Shown here piece after piece: positions 23,341 to 34,685 of a stretch of DNA of 64,000 nt. The translations under genes were made by a program, and so were the position numbers. The notes below the pieces were generated by a model. The model made no database searches. It worked only from the letters and a program-made list of their open reading frames with translations, and was not told where the DNA came from. The DNA is from Dallia pectoralis (lineage: Eukaryota > Chordata > Actinopteri > Esociformes > Umbridae), in the NCBI GenBank assembly GCA_029465975.1, contig CM055753.1, positions 985,535-1,049,534 on the forward strand. Reading direction: 5' to 3'. Numbering within the stretch: position 1 is the stretch's first letter; the number at the start of each line of letters is the position of its first letter.

Positions 23341-25567
23341 CATGTTGTTTGTAGGGCACAGTGTGGGCATCACTAATGCCTAAAGGAGAGGAGAACATGT
23401 TGTTTGTAGGGCACAGTGTGGGCATCACTAATGAGGAGAGGAGAACATGTTGTTTGTAGGGCACAGTGTGGGCATCACTAATGAGGAGAGGAGAACATGT
23501 TGTTTGTAGGGCACAGTGTGGGCATCACTAATGAGGAGAGGAGAACATGTAGTTTGTAGGGCACAGAGTGGGCATCACTAATGAGGAGAGGAGAACATGT
23601 TGTTTGTAGGGCACAGTGTGGGCATCACTAATGCCAAAAGGAGAGGAGAACATGTTGTTTGTAGGGCACAGTGTGGGCATCTGTAATGCCTAAAGGAGAG
23701 GAGAACATGTTGTATGTAGGGCACAGTGTGGGCATCACTAATGAGGAGAGGAGAACATGTTGTCTGTAGGACACAGTGTGGGCATCACTAATGCCAAAAG
23801 GAGAGGAGAACATGTTGTTTGTAGGGCACAGTGTGGGCATCACTAATGAGGAGAGGAGAACATGTTGTATGTAGGGCACAGTGTGGGCATCACTAATGAG
23901 GAGAGGAGAACATGTTGTTTGTAGGGCACAGTGTGGGCATCACTAATGAGGAGAGGAGAACATGTTGTTTGTAGGGCACAGTGTGGGCATCTGTAATGCC
24001 TAAAGGAGAGGAGAACATGTTGTATGTAGGGCACAGTGTGGGCATCACTAATGAGGAGAGGAGAACATGTTGTCTGTAGGACACAGTGTGGGCATCACTA
24101 ATGCCAAAAGGAGAGGAGAACATGTTGTTTGTAGGGCACAGTGTGGGCATCACTAATGAGGAGAGGAGAACATGTTGTATGTAGGGCACAGTGTGGGCAT
24201 CACTAATGAGGAGAGGAGAACATGTTGTTTGTAGGGCACAGTGTGGGCATCACTAATGAGGAGAGGAGAACATGTTGTTTGTAGGGCACAGTGTGGGCAT
24301 CTGTAATGAGGAGAGGAGAACATGTTGTATGTAGGGCACAGTGTGGGCATCACTAATGAGGAGAGGAGAACATGTTGTTTGTAGGGCACAGTGTGGGCAT
24401 CTGTAATGCCTAAAGGAGAGGAGAACATGTTGTTTGTAGGGCACAGTGTGGGCATCACTAATGCCAAAAGGAGAGGAGAACATGTTGTTTGTAGGGCACA
24501 GTGTGGGCATCTCTAATGCCAAAAGGAGAGGAGAACATGTTGTTTGTAGGGCACAGTGTGGGCATCTCTAATGCCTAAAGGAGAGGAGAACATGTTGTTT
24601 GTAGGGCACAGTGTGGGCATCTGTAATGAGGAGAGGAGAACATGTTGTTTGTAGGGCACAGTGTGGGCATCACTAATGAGGAGAGGAGAACATGTTGTTT
24701 GTAGGGCACAGTGTGGGCATCACTAATGAGGAGAGGAGAACATGTTGTTTGTAGGGCACAGTGTGGGCATCACTAATGAGGAGAGGAGAACATGTTGTTT
24801 GTAGGGCACAGTGTGGGCATCACTAATGAGGAGAGGTGAACATGTTGTTTGTAGGGCACAGTGTGGGCATCTGTAATGAGGAGAGGAGAACATGTTGTAT
24901 GTAGGGCACAGTGTGGGCATCACTAATGCCAAAAGGAGAGGAGAACATGTTGTTTGTAGGGCACAGTGTGGGCATCTGTAATGCCTAAAGGAGAGGAGAA
25001 CATGTTGTTTGTAGGGCACAGTGTGGGCATCACTAATGCCAAAAGGAGAGGAGAACATGTTGTTTGTAGGGCACAGTGTGGGCATCTCTAATGCCAAAAG
25101 GAGAGGAGAACATGTTGTTTGTAGGGCACAGTGTGGGCATCTCTAATGCCTAAAGGAGAGGAGAACATGTTGTTTGTAGGGCACAGTGTGGGCATCACTA
25201 ATGAGGAGAGGAGAACATGTTGTTTGTAGGGCACAGTGTGGGCATCACTAATGAGGAGAACATGTTGTTTGTAGGGCACAGTGTGGGCATCTGTAATGAG
25301 GAGAGGAGAACATGTTGTTTGTAGGGCACAGTGTGGGCATCACTAATGCCAAAAGGAGAGGCGAACATGTTGTTTGTAGGGCACAGTGTGGGCATCACTA
25401 ATGCCAAAAGGAGAGGAGAACATGTTGTTTGTAGGGCACAGTGTGGGCATCACTAATGCCAAAAGGAGAGGAGAACATGCTGTTTGTAGGGCACAGTGTG
25501 GGCATCACTAATGCCAAAAGGAGAGGAGAACATGCTGTTTGTAGGGCACAGTGTGGGCATCTCTAAT
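23341..25567. repeat. 50/55-bp minisatellite, about 43 copies
   Basis: The core AGAACATGTTGTTTGTAGGG CACAGTGTGGGCATC is joined by alternative linkers: ACTAATGAGGAGAGG (50-bp unit) or ACTAATGCCAAAAGG/GCCTAAAGG plus AGAGG (55-bp unit). Variants include TTGTATG, TTGTCTG, CTGTAATG and CTCTAATG. A 310-bp higher-order block of six units starting near 23690 is repeated almost exactly near 24000. On the minus strand each unit contains TTCTCCTCTCCTCATTAG, an acceptor-like sequence. Confidence 0.97.
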
Positions 25568-26248
25568 GCCAAAATGCTGATTTATTGGCACAATGTTGCT
25601 GATTATGTGACACAAATTATTTGGACATTGATCGAATAAAAATGTTTTCGATATATGAAAGCATTTTTATTCTCACTTGGTGCACCGATTACATTTGGGA
25701 ACACACATTTATTGCTGCAGATTGCGCTTTTTGGTTTGCCTGTTGACCAGCAGTGAAACTTTATGTAATTATGAGACAAACATTATACCTATACGAACAC
25801 GTCTGACATAACCCGGCTAACGGTTGCTAATAGATGAATATCTTATTTGATTTAATGCAGATGTTTTGGTTGTTATTTCTCTGTTTTTGTCTCTCATTGT
25901 TTAAATAACCCTAAAATTATAGTCTGATCATGTCTTTGTCAGTGGGCAAACGTACAAAATCCGCAATCAAATACTTTCTTCCTTCACTTTACATACACAT
26001 GTTGGCAATCTGAAAATAAAGTGTTAAACCACATTATCTACTTAAAGGATCTGCACTTCACAGATTCACTTTTGTCAGACAGACAGATGTTTGGAACTTG
26101 AGCATTGTGCAGACAAGGATTTGCCCCCTCGCATCCATTGGTAAATATTTGCAAATGTTGGATAGCTGAGGGCAATGGAGTAAACTAAAAGGATTTAATG
26201 CATTCTGGAAGATGAGGTTGAGAATTTAAATAAGCATTACTTTGATTG
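25568..26248. other. intron; no feature seen
   Basis: AT-rich unique sequence following the minisatellite. The start may belong to the same unknown element as 23100-23340. Confidence 0.45.
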
Positions 26249-28470
26249 CTAACAAACAAGCTGAACGCCAAACAAGCTGAACGCCTCCCTCAGAGACGAG
26301 GGGGGGGGGGTCATCAATGCCCCCACATTACCCACATGGACACTATCAGCTCTGAAACAAATGACCACGGTGGGTCGTTGCTCTTCATTTGCACAACTGT
26401 ATATATTACTACATATCGCTCTTCTGCACAATATGATTGTGGACATGGGCAGGACAGAGGCTGACAGACCAGGAGGCCGCCCGGTCTGGTGGATGCCAGT
26501 CAGGAGACCGGACAGGCGGAGACGGGTCAGGAGACCGGACAGGCGACGACGGATCAGGTGGTCGACCGGGCGGGAGCAGGTCTGGAGGCCGGACAGGTAG
26601 AGACGGGTCATGGGTTCTACCCGGTGGGAGCGGGTCAGGTCTACCCGGCGGATGCAGGTCAGGAGACAGGTCAGGAGGTCGACCCGGCGGATGAGGGTCA
26701 GGAGGTCGACCCGGCGGAAGCAGATCTGGAGGTCTACCCGGCGGGAGCGTGTCTGGAGGTCTACCCGGCGGGAGCGTGTCTGGAGGTCTACCCGGCGGGA
26801 GCGTGTCTGGAGGTCTACCCGGCGGGAGCGTGTCTGGAGGTCTACTCGGCGGGAGCAGATCTGGAGGTCGGACAGGAGGGTGCAGGTCTGGAGGTCGACC
26901 AGGCAGGGACGGGTCAGGAGGCAGTGCCGGAGGACACGGTTCAGGAGGCCGTGCCGGAGGACACGGTTCAGGAGGCCGTGCCGGAGGACACGGTTCAGGA
27001 GGCCGTGCCGGAGGACACGGTTCAGGAGGCCGTGCCGGAGGACACGGTTCAGGAGGCCGTGCAGGAGGACACGGTTCAGGAGGCCGTGCAGGGGGACACG
27101 GTTCAGGAGGCCGTGCAGGAGGACACGGTTCAGGAGGCCGTGCCGGAGGACACGGTTCAGGAGGCCGTGCCGGAGGACACGGTTCAGGAGGCCGTGCCGG
27201 AGGACACGGTTCAGGAGGCCGTGCCGGAGGACACGGTTCAGGAGGCCGTGCCGGAGGACACGGTTCAGGAGGCCGTGCCGGAGGACACGGTTCAGGAGGC
27301 CGTGCCGGAGGACACGGTTCAGGAGGCCGTGCCGGAGGACACGGTTCAGGTGGCCGGGGAACCGGCTTTGGCCCGACAGTAGTCCTTGGCCCGGCAACAG
27401 TCCTTGGCCCGGGAACTGGCTCGGCCAGGATGACGGCCTCGGGCATTGGACGGGGCTCGAAGACAGGACGGGGCTCGAGGACAGGACGGGGGACCGGACT
27501 GAAGTCAGGCAGGGGGACAGGACTGGAGTCAGGCAGGGGACAGGACTGGAGTCAGGCAGGGGGACAGGACTGGAGTCAGGCAGGGGGACAGGACTGGAGT
27601 CAGGCAGGGGGACAGGACTGGAGTCAGGCAGGGGGACAGGACTGGAGTCAGGCAGGGGGACAGGGCTGGAGTCAGGCAGGGGGACAGGGCTGGAGTCAGG
27701 CAGGGGGACAGGAGTGAGCTCTGGGTCTGGAGTGAGCTCTGGGTCTGGAGTGAGCTCTGGGTCTGGAGTGAGCTCTGGGTCTGGAGTGAGCTCTGGGTCT
27801 GGAGTGAGCTCTGGGTCTGGAGTGAGCTCTGGGTCTGGAGTGAGCTCTGGGTCTGGGACAGACACGGGGACTGGGACAGACACGGGGACTGGGACAGACA
27901 CGGGGACTGGGACAGACACGGGGACTGGGACAGACACGGGGACAGGGACAGACACGGGGACAGGCTCAGAGACGGGGACAGGCTCAGAGACGGGGACAGG
28001 CTCAGAGACGGGGACAGGCTCAGAGACGGGGACAGGCTCAGAGACGGGGACAGGCTCAGGCAAGGACACGGGGACTGGCTCAGGCAAGGACACGAGGGGA
28101 CAGACTCGGGCAAGGAAACTGGAGGGAGCTCGGTGACTGGCCGAAGGTGTGGTGCACGGCGGAGAAGTTGTGCCCTCAGGTAGTCCAGGAGCTCAGGGCA
28201 GAGATCTTCTTGTCCCTTCCTCCACACGAAGAACTCCTGATGCCACCACCTCCTTTCATCGTCCATCACCGCCACCTCCTGGACCCAGGCCAGAAAGTCG
28301 ACAAATACCCCCAGATCCTCCCGTAGAGCCCTCTCCAAGGCCGGGGAGGTAGCCGATGGTGGCGTGGGCCTGGAGGACACCGGATAGACCGGTTCATAGG
28401 GGCCCGTTTCGGCGGCGGGGCGGCAGCCATCTCATGCTGCGGATGATACTTAAACCTGGACATTGCTCTT
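26249..28470 (-). pseudogene. gag-like proline-rich repeat protein, decayed frame
   Basis: Minus-strand coding potential begins before 28380 with YEPVYPVSSRPTPPSATSPA, then REDLGVFVDFLAWVQEVAV, MDDERRWWHQEFFVWRKGQE and DLCPELLDYLRAQLLRRAPH. This is a compact, charged, domain-like segment of about 90 residues. A proline/serine repeat region follows (PVSEPVPVS, LTPDPE, PLPDSSPV, HGLLNRVLR, VDLQTRSRR). The domain frame stops at 27529, while the next frame is open for 614 codons to 26249. A 2-bp insertion near 28093 explains the shift. The domain frame has no ATG (only GTG at 28380). It resembles retroelement gag-like ORFs, but no LTRs are visible. Confidence 0.5.
26640..28075. repeat. composite GC-rich minisatellite, units all multiples of three
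   Basis: On the plus strand distinct arrays follow each other: a 27-bp GGTCTACCCGGCGGGAGCGT array (26640-26870); a 27-bp GGAGGCCGTGCCGGAGGACA array, about 16 copies (26915-27350); a 24-bp GGGGGACAGGACTGGAGTCA array (27495-27715); an 18-bp CTGGAGTGAGCTCTGGGT array (27716-27855); an 18-bp GACAGACACGGGGACTGG array (27856-27960); and an 18-bp GACAGGCTCAGAGACGGG array (27961-28060). All preserve the minus-strand frame described at 26249-28470. Confidence 0.93.
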
Positions 28471-28533
28471 TTTTTTTCTGCAATCTGCCCACACATCTAG
28501 CCATTTCTCTTTTGCACTACTCAGATACATATT

Positions 28534-29974
28534 CTCATCTCATCTCATCTTCAACCGCTTATCCGGGGTCGGGTCGGGTCGCGGGGGTAGCAGCTCTAGC
28601 AGGGGACCCCAAACTTCCCTTTCCCGGGCAACATTAGCCAGCTCTGACTGGGGAATCCCGAAGCGTTCCCAGGCCAGTGTGGAGATATAATCTCTCCACC
28701 TAGTCCTGGGTCTTCCCCGAGGTCTCCTCTCAGCTGGACGTGCCTGGAACACCTCTCTAGGGAGGCGCCCAGGTGGCATTCGTACAAGATGCCCGAACCA
28801 CCTCAACTGGCTCCTTTCTATGCAAAGGAGCAGCGGCTCTACTCCGAGTTCCTCTCGGATGACTGAGCTTCTCACCCTATCCCTAAGGGAGAGGCCAGCC
28901 ACCTTTCTGAGAAAACCCATTTCGGCCGCTTGTACCCGCGATCTCGTTCTTTCGGTCATGACCCAGCTTTCATGACCATAGGTGAGGGTAGGAACAAAGA
29001 TTGACCGGTAGATCGAGAGCTTTGCCTTTCGGCTCAGCTCTCTTTTCGTCACAACGGTGCGGTGAAGCGAATGCAACACCGCCCCCGCTGCTCCGATCCT
29101 CCGACCAATCTCCCGCTCCATTGTTCCCTCACTCGCGAACAAGACCCCGAGGTACTTGAACTCCTTCACTTGGAGTAAGGACTCATTCCCTACCCGGAGT
29201 AGGCACTCCACCGGTTTTCTGCTGAGAGTCATGGCCTCAGATTTAGAGGTGCTAACCCTCATCCCAGCCGCTTCACACTCGGCTGCGAACCGATCCAGTG
29301 AGTGCTGAAGGTCACCGACCGATGAGGCCATCAGGACCACATCATCCGCAAAAAGCAGTGATGTGACCATCAGCCCACCGAACGGGAACCCCTCCCCCCC
29401 ATGACTACGCCTTGATATCCTGTCCATGAATATTACAAACAGGATTGGTGACAAAGCGCAGCCCTGGCGGAGGCCAACCCCCACCTGGAACGAATCCGAC
29501 TTACTGCCGAGGACACGGACACAGCTCATGCTTTGAGCGTACAGAGATTGGATGGCCCTGAGAAGAGACCCCCTCACCCCATACTCCCGCAGCACCTCCC
29601 ACAAAAGATCCCGGGGTACCCGGTCATACGCCTTCTCCAGATCCACAAAACACATGTAGACTGGATGGGCATACTCCCAGGCCCCCTCCAGGATCCTTGC
29701 GAGAGTAAAGAGCTGGTCCGTAGTTCCCCGGCCAGGACGAAAACCGCATTGTTCCTCTTCAATCCGAGGTTCGACTATTGGCCGAACCCTCCTTTCCAGC
29801 ACTTTGGAGTACACTTTACCAGGGAGGCTGAGGAGTGTGATACCTCTGTAATTGGCACACACTCTCTGGTCCCCCTTTTTAAAGAGGGGAACCACCACCC
29901 CGGTCTGCCACTCCTCTGGCACTGTCCCAGACTTCCATGCAATGTTGAAGAGGCGTGTCAACCAAGACAGCCTA
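28534..29974 (-). mobile_element. 5'-truncated non-LTR retrotransposon with open RT frame
   Basis: A single minus-strand frame runs from the truncation point to a stop at 28540 (about 470 codons). It contains WQTGVVVPLFKKGDQRVCAN then YRGITLLSLPGKVYSKVLER, EQCGFRPGRGTTDQL, VDLEKAYDRVPR, LRQGCALSPILF, the catalytic LLFADDVVLM, KEFKYLGVLF and a C-terminal RWFGHLVRMPPGRLPREVF. The 3' end is a short GATGA repeat. A 12-bp target duplication CAGATACATATT lies at 28522-28533 and 29975-29986. The endonuclease domain is lost by 5' truncation. The clade is RTE-like by eye; I am not sure of it. Confidence 0.9.
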
Positions 29975-29986
29975 CAGATACATATT

Positions 29987-32107
29987 TCACATCCTATATT
30001 TACCCAGTACACACGCCAAATAGGCAGATTCCCTTAACTGTTCGTGTTGTGTGTTCTGCTCTGTTTGCACTGTTTTTGTTCCGTCTTAAAATGTGTGTTC
30101 TAACGCTGCAGCTAAAGGTCAGAAAAAAGAAACCTGATTCTGATAACGGATGTATTGACTACTTAGTGAGCATCTTCACTGAGAGAGCTTAGACCCTAGA
30201 ACAAGTGTATTCTTGTTGACTTCCTGGTTGTGTTAGCAGTGTGAAATTAAACTAAATACTGTAAGGGAGTTGCTTAGTGGGGAGGGGGAGGGGCTACTTC
30301 GCAAACTTTGACTCTCCCAAGCCCTTTGGGAATTGCTGCGATGAGACAAGGTTGTAAATACAATTAGGTATCAGGAAATTCAAGAAAGTAACAATGGAAT
30401 ACCAATTTTATTTTCATATAGCCAATTGTGACTTTCTGGCTGGGATTTAGCATTCACATACTGGGTTAATTACTGTACATGTTCATGCATTTGCTTTGCA
30501 ATGGCATATTGTTCCAAATAGAGAATATACACATTGTTAAATCTGAGATGGTTATTAGCCTGTATTTAATTAAATTCTCTAAAGACTTAATGCTTTGTGT
30601 GCACTTTAATATTGGACGGGTGATAGTGGAGTGCAGGGTGGGTGAAATAAACGCTGAAAATAGAGGTTTTCAAAATGCTTTTGGAATCTGAAGCTGCAGT
30701 GGCTGCCAGGCTGATCTGACGGTGTAGTGTGTAGTACTGTGTACCCTTTGGCTATTTGCTATGGAAACATGCTACTTAGAAGAACTGTTGTTTTTGCTAA
30801 GAGCGTCATGTCTCAAGGTTAAGATGTGTTAAGATTTTTATTTAGACTTGAGTAAGATACATAATTTTTTGATACAAACAAATTATCCTGTCTGACGAAA
30901 TAAGTTACAGACTTCAGACAATAATTCCATATGCCATGCATTAGTCTGGAGCAGTGGTTCCCAAACTTTTCAAAGCTGTTAAACCTACTGAATTTTGACA
31001 TGTACTGTGTACCCCTGAATAACCCCCTAGAATTAAGGTTATCAGTCAGAGTTTTAATACCCCATTGTGGATAAGTATGCCCTGGGATTACCACTGGGTA
31101 TAGGGAGTAGATCCTGGCTTCAGGGGCTGGGGTCCTTCACTACTTTTAGGGCTAGCTTTAGCAGGAATACTAGTAGATAGAAAGAATATATATATATATA
31201 TAATATAGCAGTATCGCAGTAGACATTTATTAGCAGAATTTCCAAAACTCTTCGGATTAGCTGCCCATTTCCACGGCCATAGTGCCGATACCACACTGAA
31301 GTATAAATAGGTGTGCTTGTTATGCTGCAGCTAGTGAAGTCTGATGGGCTGACGGTGCTATGAGTTCCTCAGGCTCTGCGAGGCCTTGTTAGAGAAACGT
31401 CTTGTCCAGTCTCACATTCTCCTGTGCCCTTCTCTGTCACTGTTATCACCCTGTTAATGCTATGACCTGCCCAGTTTAAAGCTCCGGGGCTAAAGCAGGG
31501 CTGCACCTTTTATCCATCAACAGATCAAAACTAGTTTGTGGTGTTTTATGCAGTGCTCTGTTGTGCTCTGAGCACTGGATTTGCAGTGGCAAACAAATAC
31601 AGAGAAATTAAAGAAACGCAGCCTGTAAAAGCTGTTGACGTTCAGATGTCCTTTTACTTTAATTCCCTGCATCCGTTTTGTGAGATGTACAGAAGGATAT
31701 TAAAATAAAATGTGTATTTTCTTATAATCAGTCCTTCCTGTAAAAGAGTCAAGATGCATTTATGCAAATTGTATTACATGTATAAGTTCATGAACTATTT
31801 CCTGAAAGGAGGAAATGTACTGAGCATGTTTACAAAAACCCAATGCCTTCATGACTTCAACGCTGAGAGTTAGAGACGACTCGCAGCATTCAAAGAGTTG
31901 TCGTCTCATTCCAACACGCTGTCATGTCCTCAACTTTGCATGTGATATATTTGCTTTTATCACAAACACGATAAACAATCTAACCTCCAATCTAAAAAAA
32001 ATGCACACACGCACACACGCAATAAGTAAACAAAAAATAATTAAATCACACAGTGCACACAGAGGCCCACACACACGGCTCAAATGGCACCACATGGATA
32101 CACAGTG
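29987..32107. other. intron; possible hAT relic near 30957
   Basis: Mostly unique. At 30957 CAGTGGTTCCCAAACTTTTC begins a block that reads like fish hAT/Charlie ends (...TGTGTACCCCTGAATAACCC), but no opposite end was found. A short (TA)n lies at 31188-31202. No coding exon is recognised. Confidence 0.4.
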
Positions 32108-32172
32108 CCTATAGAAATACACACGCGCACACACACGCGCACACGCACACACGCACACACACACACACACAG
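32108..32172. repeat. (CA)n/(CG)-containing microsatellite
   Basis: ACACACGCGCACACACACGC-type dinucleotide tract on the plus strand. Confidence 0.9.
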
Positions 32173-33134
32173 TGCCTCCACAATACATGATGGACTACAT
32201 TTGTCTTCCGCCTTAAGCCTCTGATTATTCACCAGGCTGCTTTTAAAACAAATAGCTTCAGATAGACACCCGGGCTCTGGGCCATCATGCCTCCAGTGAG
32301 TCCCTCTCCCCCTCTGCAGATCTAACAGGCAGGCGGCCTCTCAGCGTGTACCAGATAGAAACCATCTAGCCTGGGCGACATATATCCTGACACGGCCACA
32401 AAAGACAACATCAACCATCCTTCCTCACAAAGCAGGGGACAGCCTAATATCTTCTTTCTTTCTTTTCCTGTCTCCCTCCCCTTCCGACCCGCCTTTCCCT
32501 CTAATGCAGGTTTTTTTTTGACATCTTAAGTGCGACAACAATCAGGCCCTCTTTGAAACTGCCCATGCAGGCAGAAATACAGAATAAATGATAGGAGGGG
32601 AAAATGGTGTGACAACGCCAGGGGTGTGTCACGAACTGCACACTTCCCTCTTCACGGGACTGCTTGAGTCATTGAAGTAGAGTCAAGGAAGTGCGCCACA
32701 GTGGGAAATAGGGTGCAATTGGGGATTTAAACCCAGATGCGAGCCTAATAAAAGAGCAGCAAACATGTCGAACCAAAGTCCTATGACCTTAAGTGACATA
32801 GTGAGGTTGATCGCAGTCACACCTTTGTAGTGAGACAATCAATGTTTCTGTTGTGCTACACGTCACCAGACTGTCATTTGGGCTCCCCTGACATGAGGCA
32901 AACACTGGTGATGGGACTCATTTGAAAATATTAGCATCCGGGATACACAAGTCAAGGTTTGGCCCCACGGGAGACGTTTTCCCAATCAATCACCTGTGGA
33001 CATGTTTTTCCCTACAGCCTGTAGGTCGGAGAATTTTGCCTTAAGCTCAAATTGACTTGCAGAAGTCAGGACGAGAAGGTGACGTGGGGGAAAACATTGA
33101 TGTACACAAACAGGAAACAGGAAACGGCTCTTAC
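32173..33134. other. intron; no feature seen
   Basis: Complex unique sequence leading to the exon at 33135. A TGTCACGAACTGC motif at 32626 resembles the start of the local LTR family but has no supporting end. Confidence 0.5.
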
Positions 33135-33217
33135 TTCTGTCCTTGATTGGTGTAGCTGTTGTCGTAGGAGTCGTAGCCTTGGTCATCATAAGCCGTCCCG
33201 TATCCATCATCGTATTC
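33135..33217 (-). CDS. khdrbs3: khdrbs3 exon: Tyr-rich tail, first part
   Basis: 83 nt, phase 0 in and 2 out. It reads EYDDGYGTAYDDQGYDSYDN then SYTNQGQ plus two bases of an Asn codon. Tyr-rich repeats of this type form the C-terminal tail of Sam68-like proteins, a target of Src-family and BRK-type kinases in the family. The acceptor is AATATTTAG|GAA with a short T-rich tract. The donor is CAGAA|GTAAGA, with AA rather than AG before GT. It is isolated between introns of about 18.0 kb (upstream) and 24.3 kb (downstream). Confidence 0.93.
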
Positions 33218-34140
33218 CTAAATATTAAAAAAGGATGAAATACATTCACAACATTTAGAAACACCACCACAAAGACATTTTTCTGTACTCAACAAACAGT
33301 TGTTGTCCCAAAGTTATTTTACAAACACCCAGCCTAAACCCAACAGAGCACACATCAACAAGTTGATACACAGTGGCTAGGAAAAACTCCCTAATGGTTC
33401 GAATTTAGGCTGAAACCTAGCGAGGATAAGCCTCTGAGGTCAGTCTGTTTTTGAACTAAAGTTGAATAGTTTAATAATTATTAAATGCATTTTTGGAGGC
33501 CAAATCTGTCAGGTAGTTATGTTCCTATGCCAGGTATATTTCGGTTTCGATCTACGTAATCAACAAACATCTTTAATCAGTTCTATGACAGTTTATGGGT
33601 CTGGCTGCGTGTATCAGAAAAACATTGTACAATTCCGAAGATATTCCAGGAATATGTTTTAATCAGCTGCATTGCTTGGGATCAGAATGATGTTTTGTGC
33701 TGTGTAGTTATGTGATGTAGGTTTTCATATAACTGTTCTTTTTTCAGTGGTGGTTGATAGAAGTACTCATTGTGTATAGAGTGGTTTTTGTAACTTTGCA
33801 CTTATTCTTTATCTTGTTCGCTATACATTTTTAAGGGAAAATTTTGAAAGTCTGTTAGGGTGAGATTGCCCCGCTGTAATCCATTAGCAATCAGCACAGA
33901 TGCTCCCACATACATTTATGCAGTATTCTGCCCTTACAAATCTATTTGATGGGTAAATGTTTATTATAAATTGATTGGGTTTCCCATTTACTACTCAGCC
34001 CACCATTACTGGAATGATTATTCCACACTTCCACTGTATCCCAACTGGAAACCTATGTACGATCAAGTGCACTATAGCTCCTCAGTAAACATTCACACGT
34101 TTGTCTAGACAGTCGTCTTACTTATTTCCAACTACAAACT
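33218..34140. other. intron; no feature seen
   Basis: Unique AT-rich intron sequence immediately upstream of the exon at 33135-33217. Its first bases (minus sense) form the acceptor region. Confidence 0.55.
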
Positions 34141-34625
34141 GTAGTCAATATGAACAGTGGTTAATGTGGACTGTAGTCAATATGAACTGTAGTCAATATG
34201 AACTGTAGTCAATATGAACTGTAGTCAATATGAACAGTGGTCAATGTGAACTGTAGTCAATATGAACTGTAGTCAATATGAACTGTAGTCGATATGAACA
34301 GTGGTTCAATGTGAACTGTAGTCCAGATGAACAGTGGTTAATGTGAACTGTAGTCAATATGAACAGTGGTCAATGTGAACTGTAGTCAATATGAACTGTA
34401 GTCAATATGAACAGTGGTCAATGTGAACTGTAGTCAATATGAACTGTAGTCAATATGAACAGTGGTCAATGTGAACTTTAGTCCAGATGAACAGTGGTCA
34501 ATGTGAACTGTAGTCCAGATGAACAGTGGTCAATGTGAACTGTAGTCGATATGAACAGTGGTTCAATGTGAACTGTAGTCAATATGAACAGTGGTCAATG
34601 TGAACTTTAGTCCAGATGAAAAGTG
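34141..34625. repeat. 16-bp minisatellite a, about 30 copies
   Basis: Alternating units TGAACTGTAGTCAATA, TGAACAGTGGTCAATG and variants with TCCAGA or TCGATA. Paired units give a 32-bp super-period in parts. Confidence 0.93.
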
Positions 34626-34685
34626 GAGAAGACTTTAGCTGACCAGAAGATCAAGTATCAGGCCAAGAAAAGTAGAAAGCAATGG

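Noticed and set aside
23341..25567. CRISPR-like repeat array
   Set aside because: Eukaryotic locus. Units are head-to-tail without unique spacers and no cas genes are present.
29533..30192. 219-codon plus-strand frame
   Set aside because: Antisense shadow of the LINE RT frame at 28534-29974.
32626..32770. Another LTR starting TGTCACGAACTGC
   Set aside because: Only the first bases resemble the local LTR family; no end, interior or target duplication could be found.
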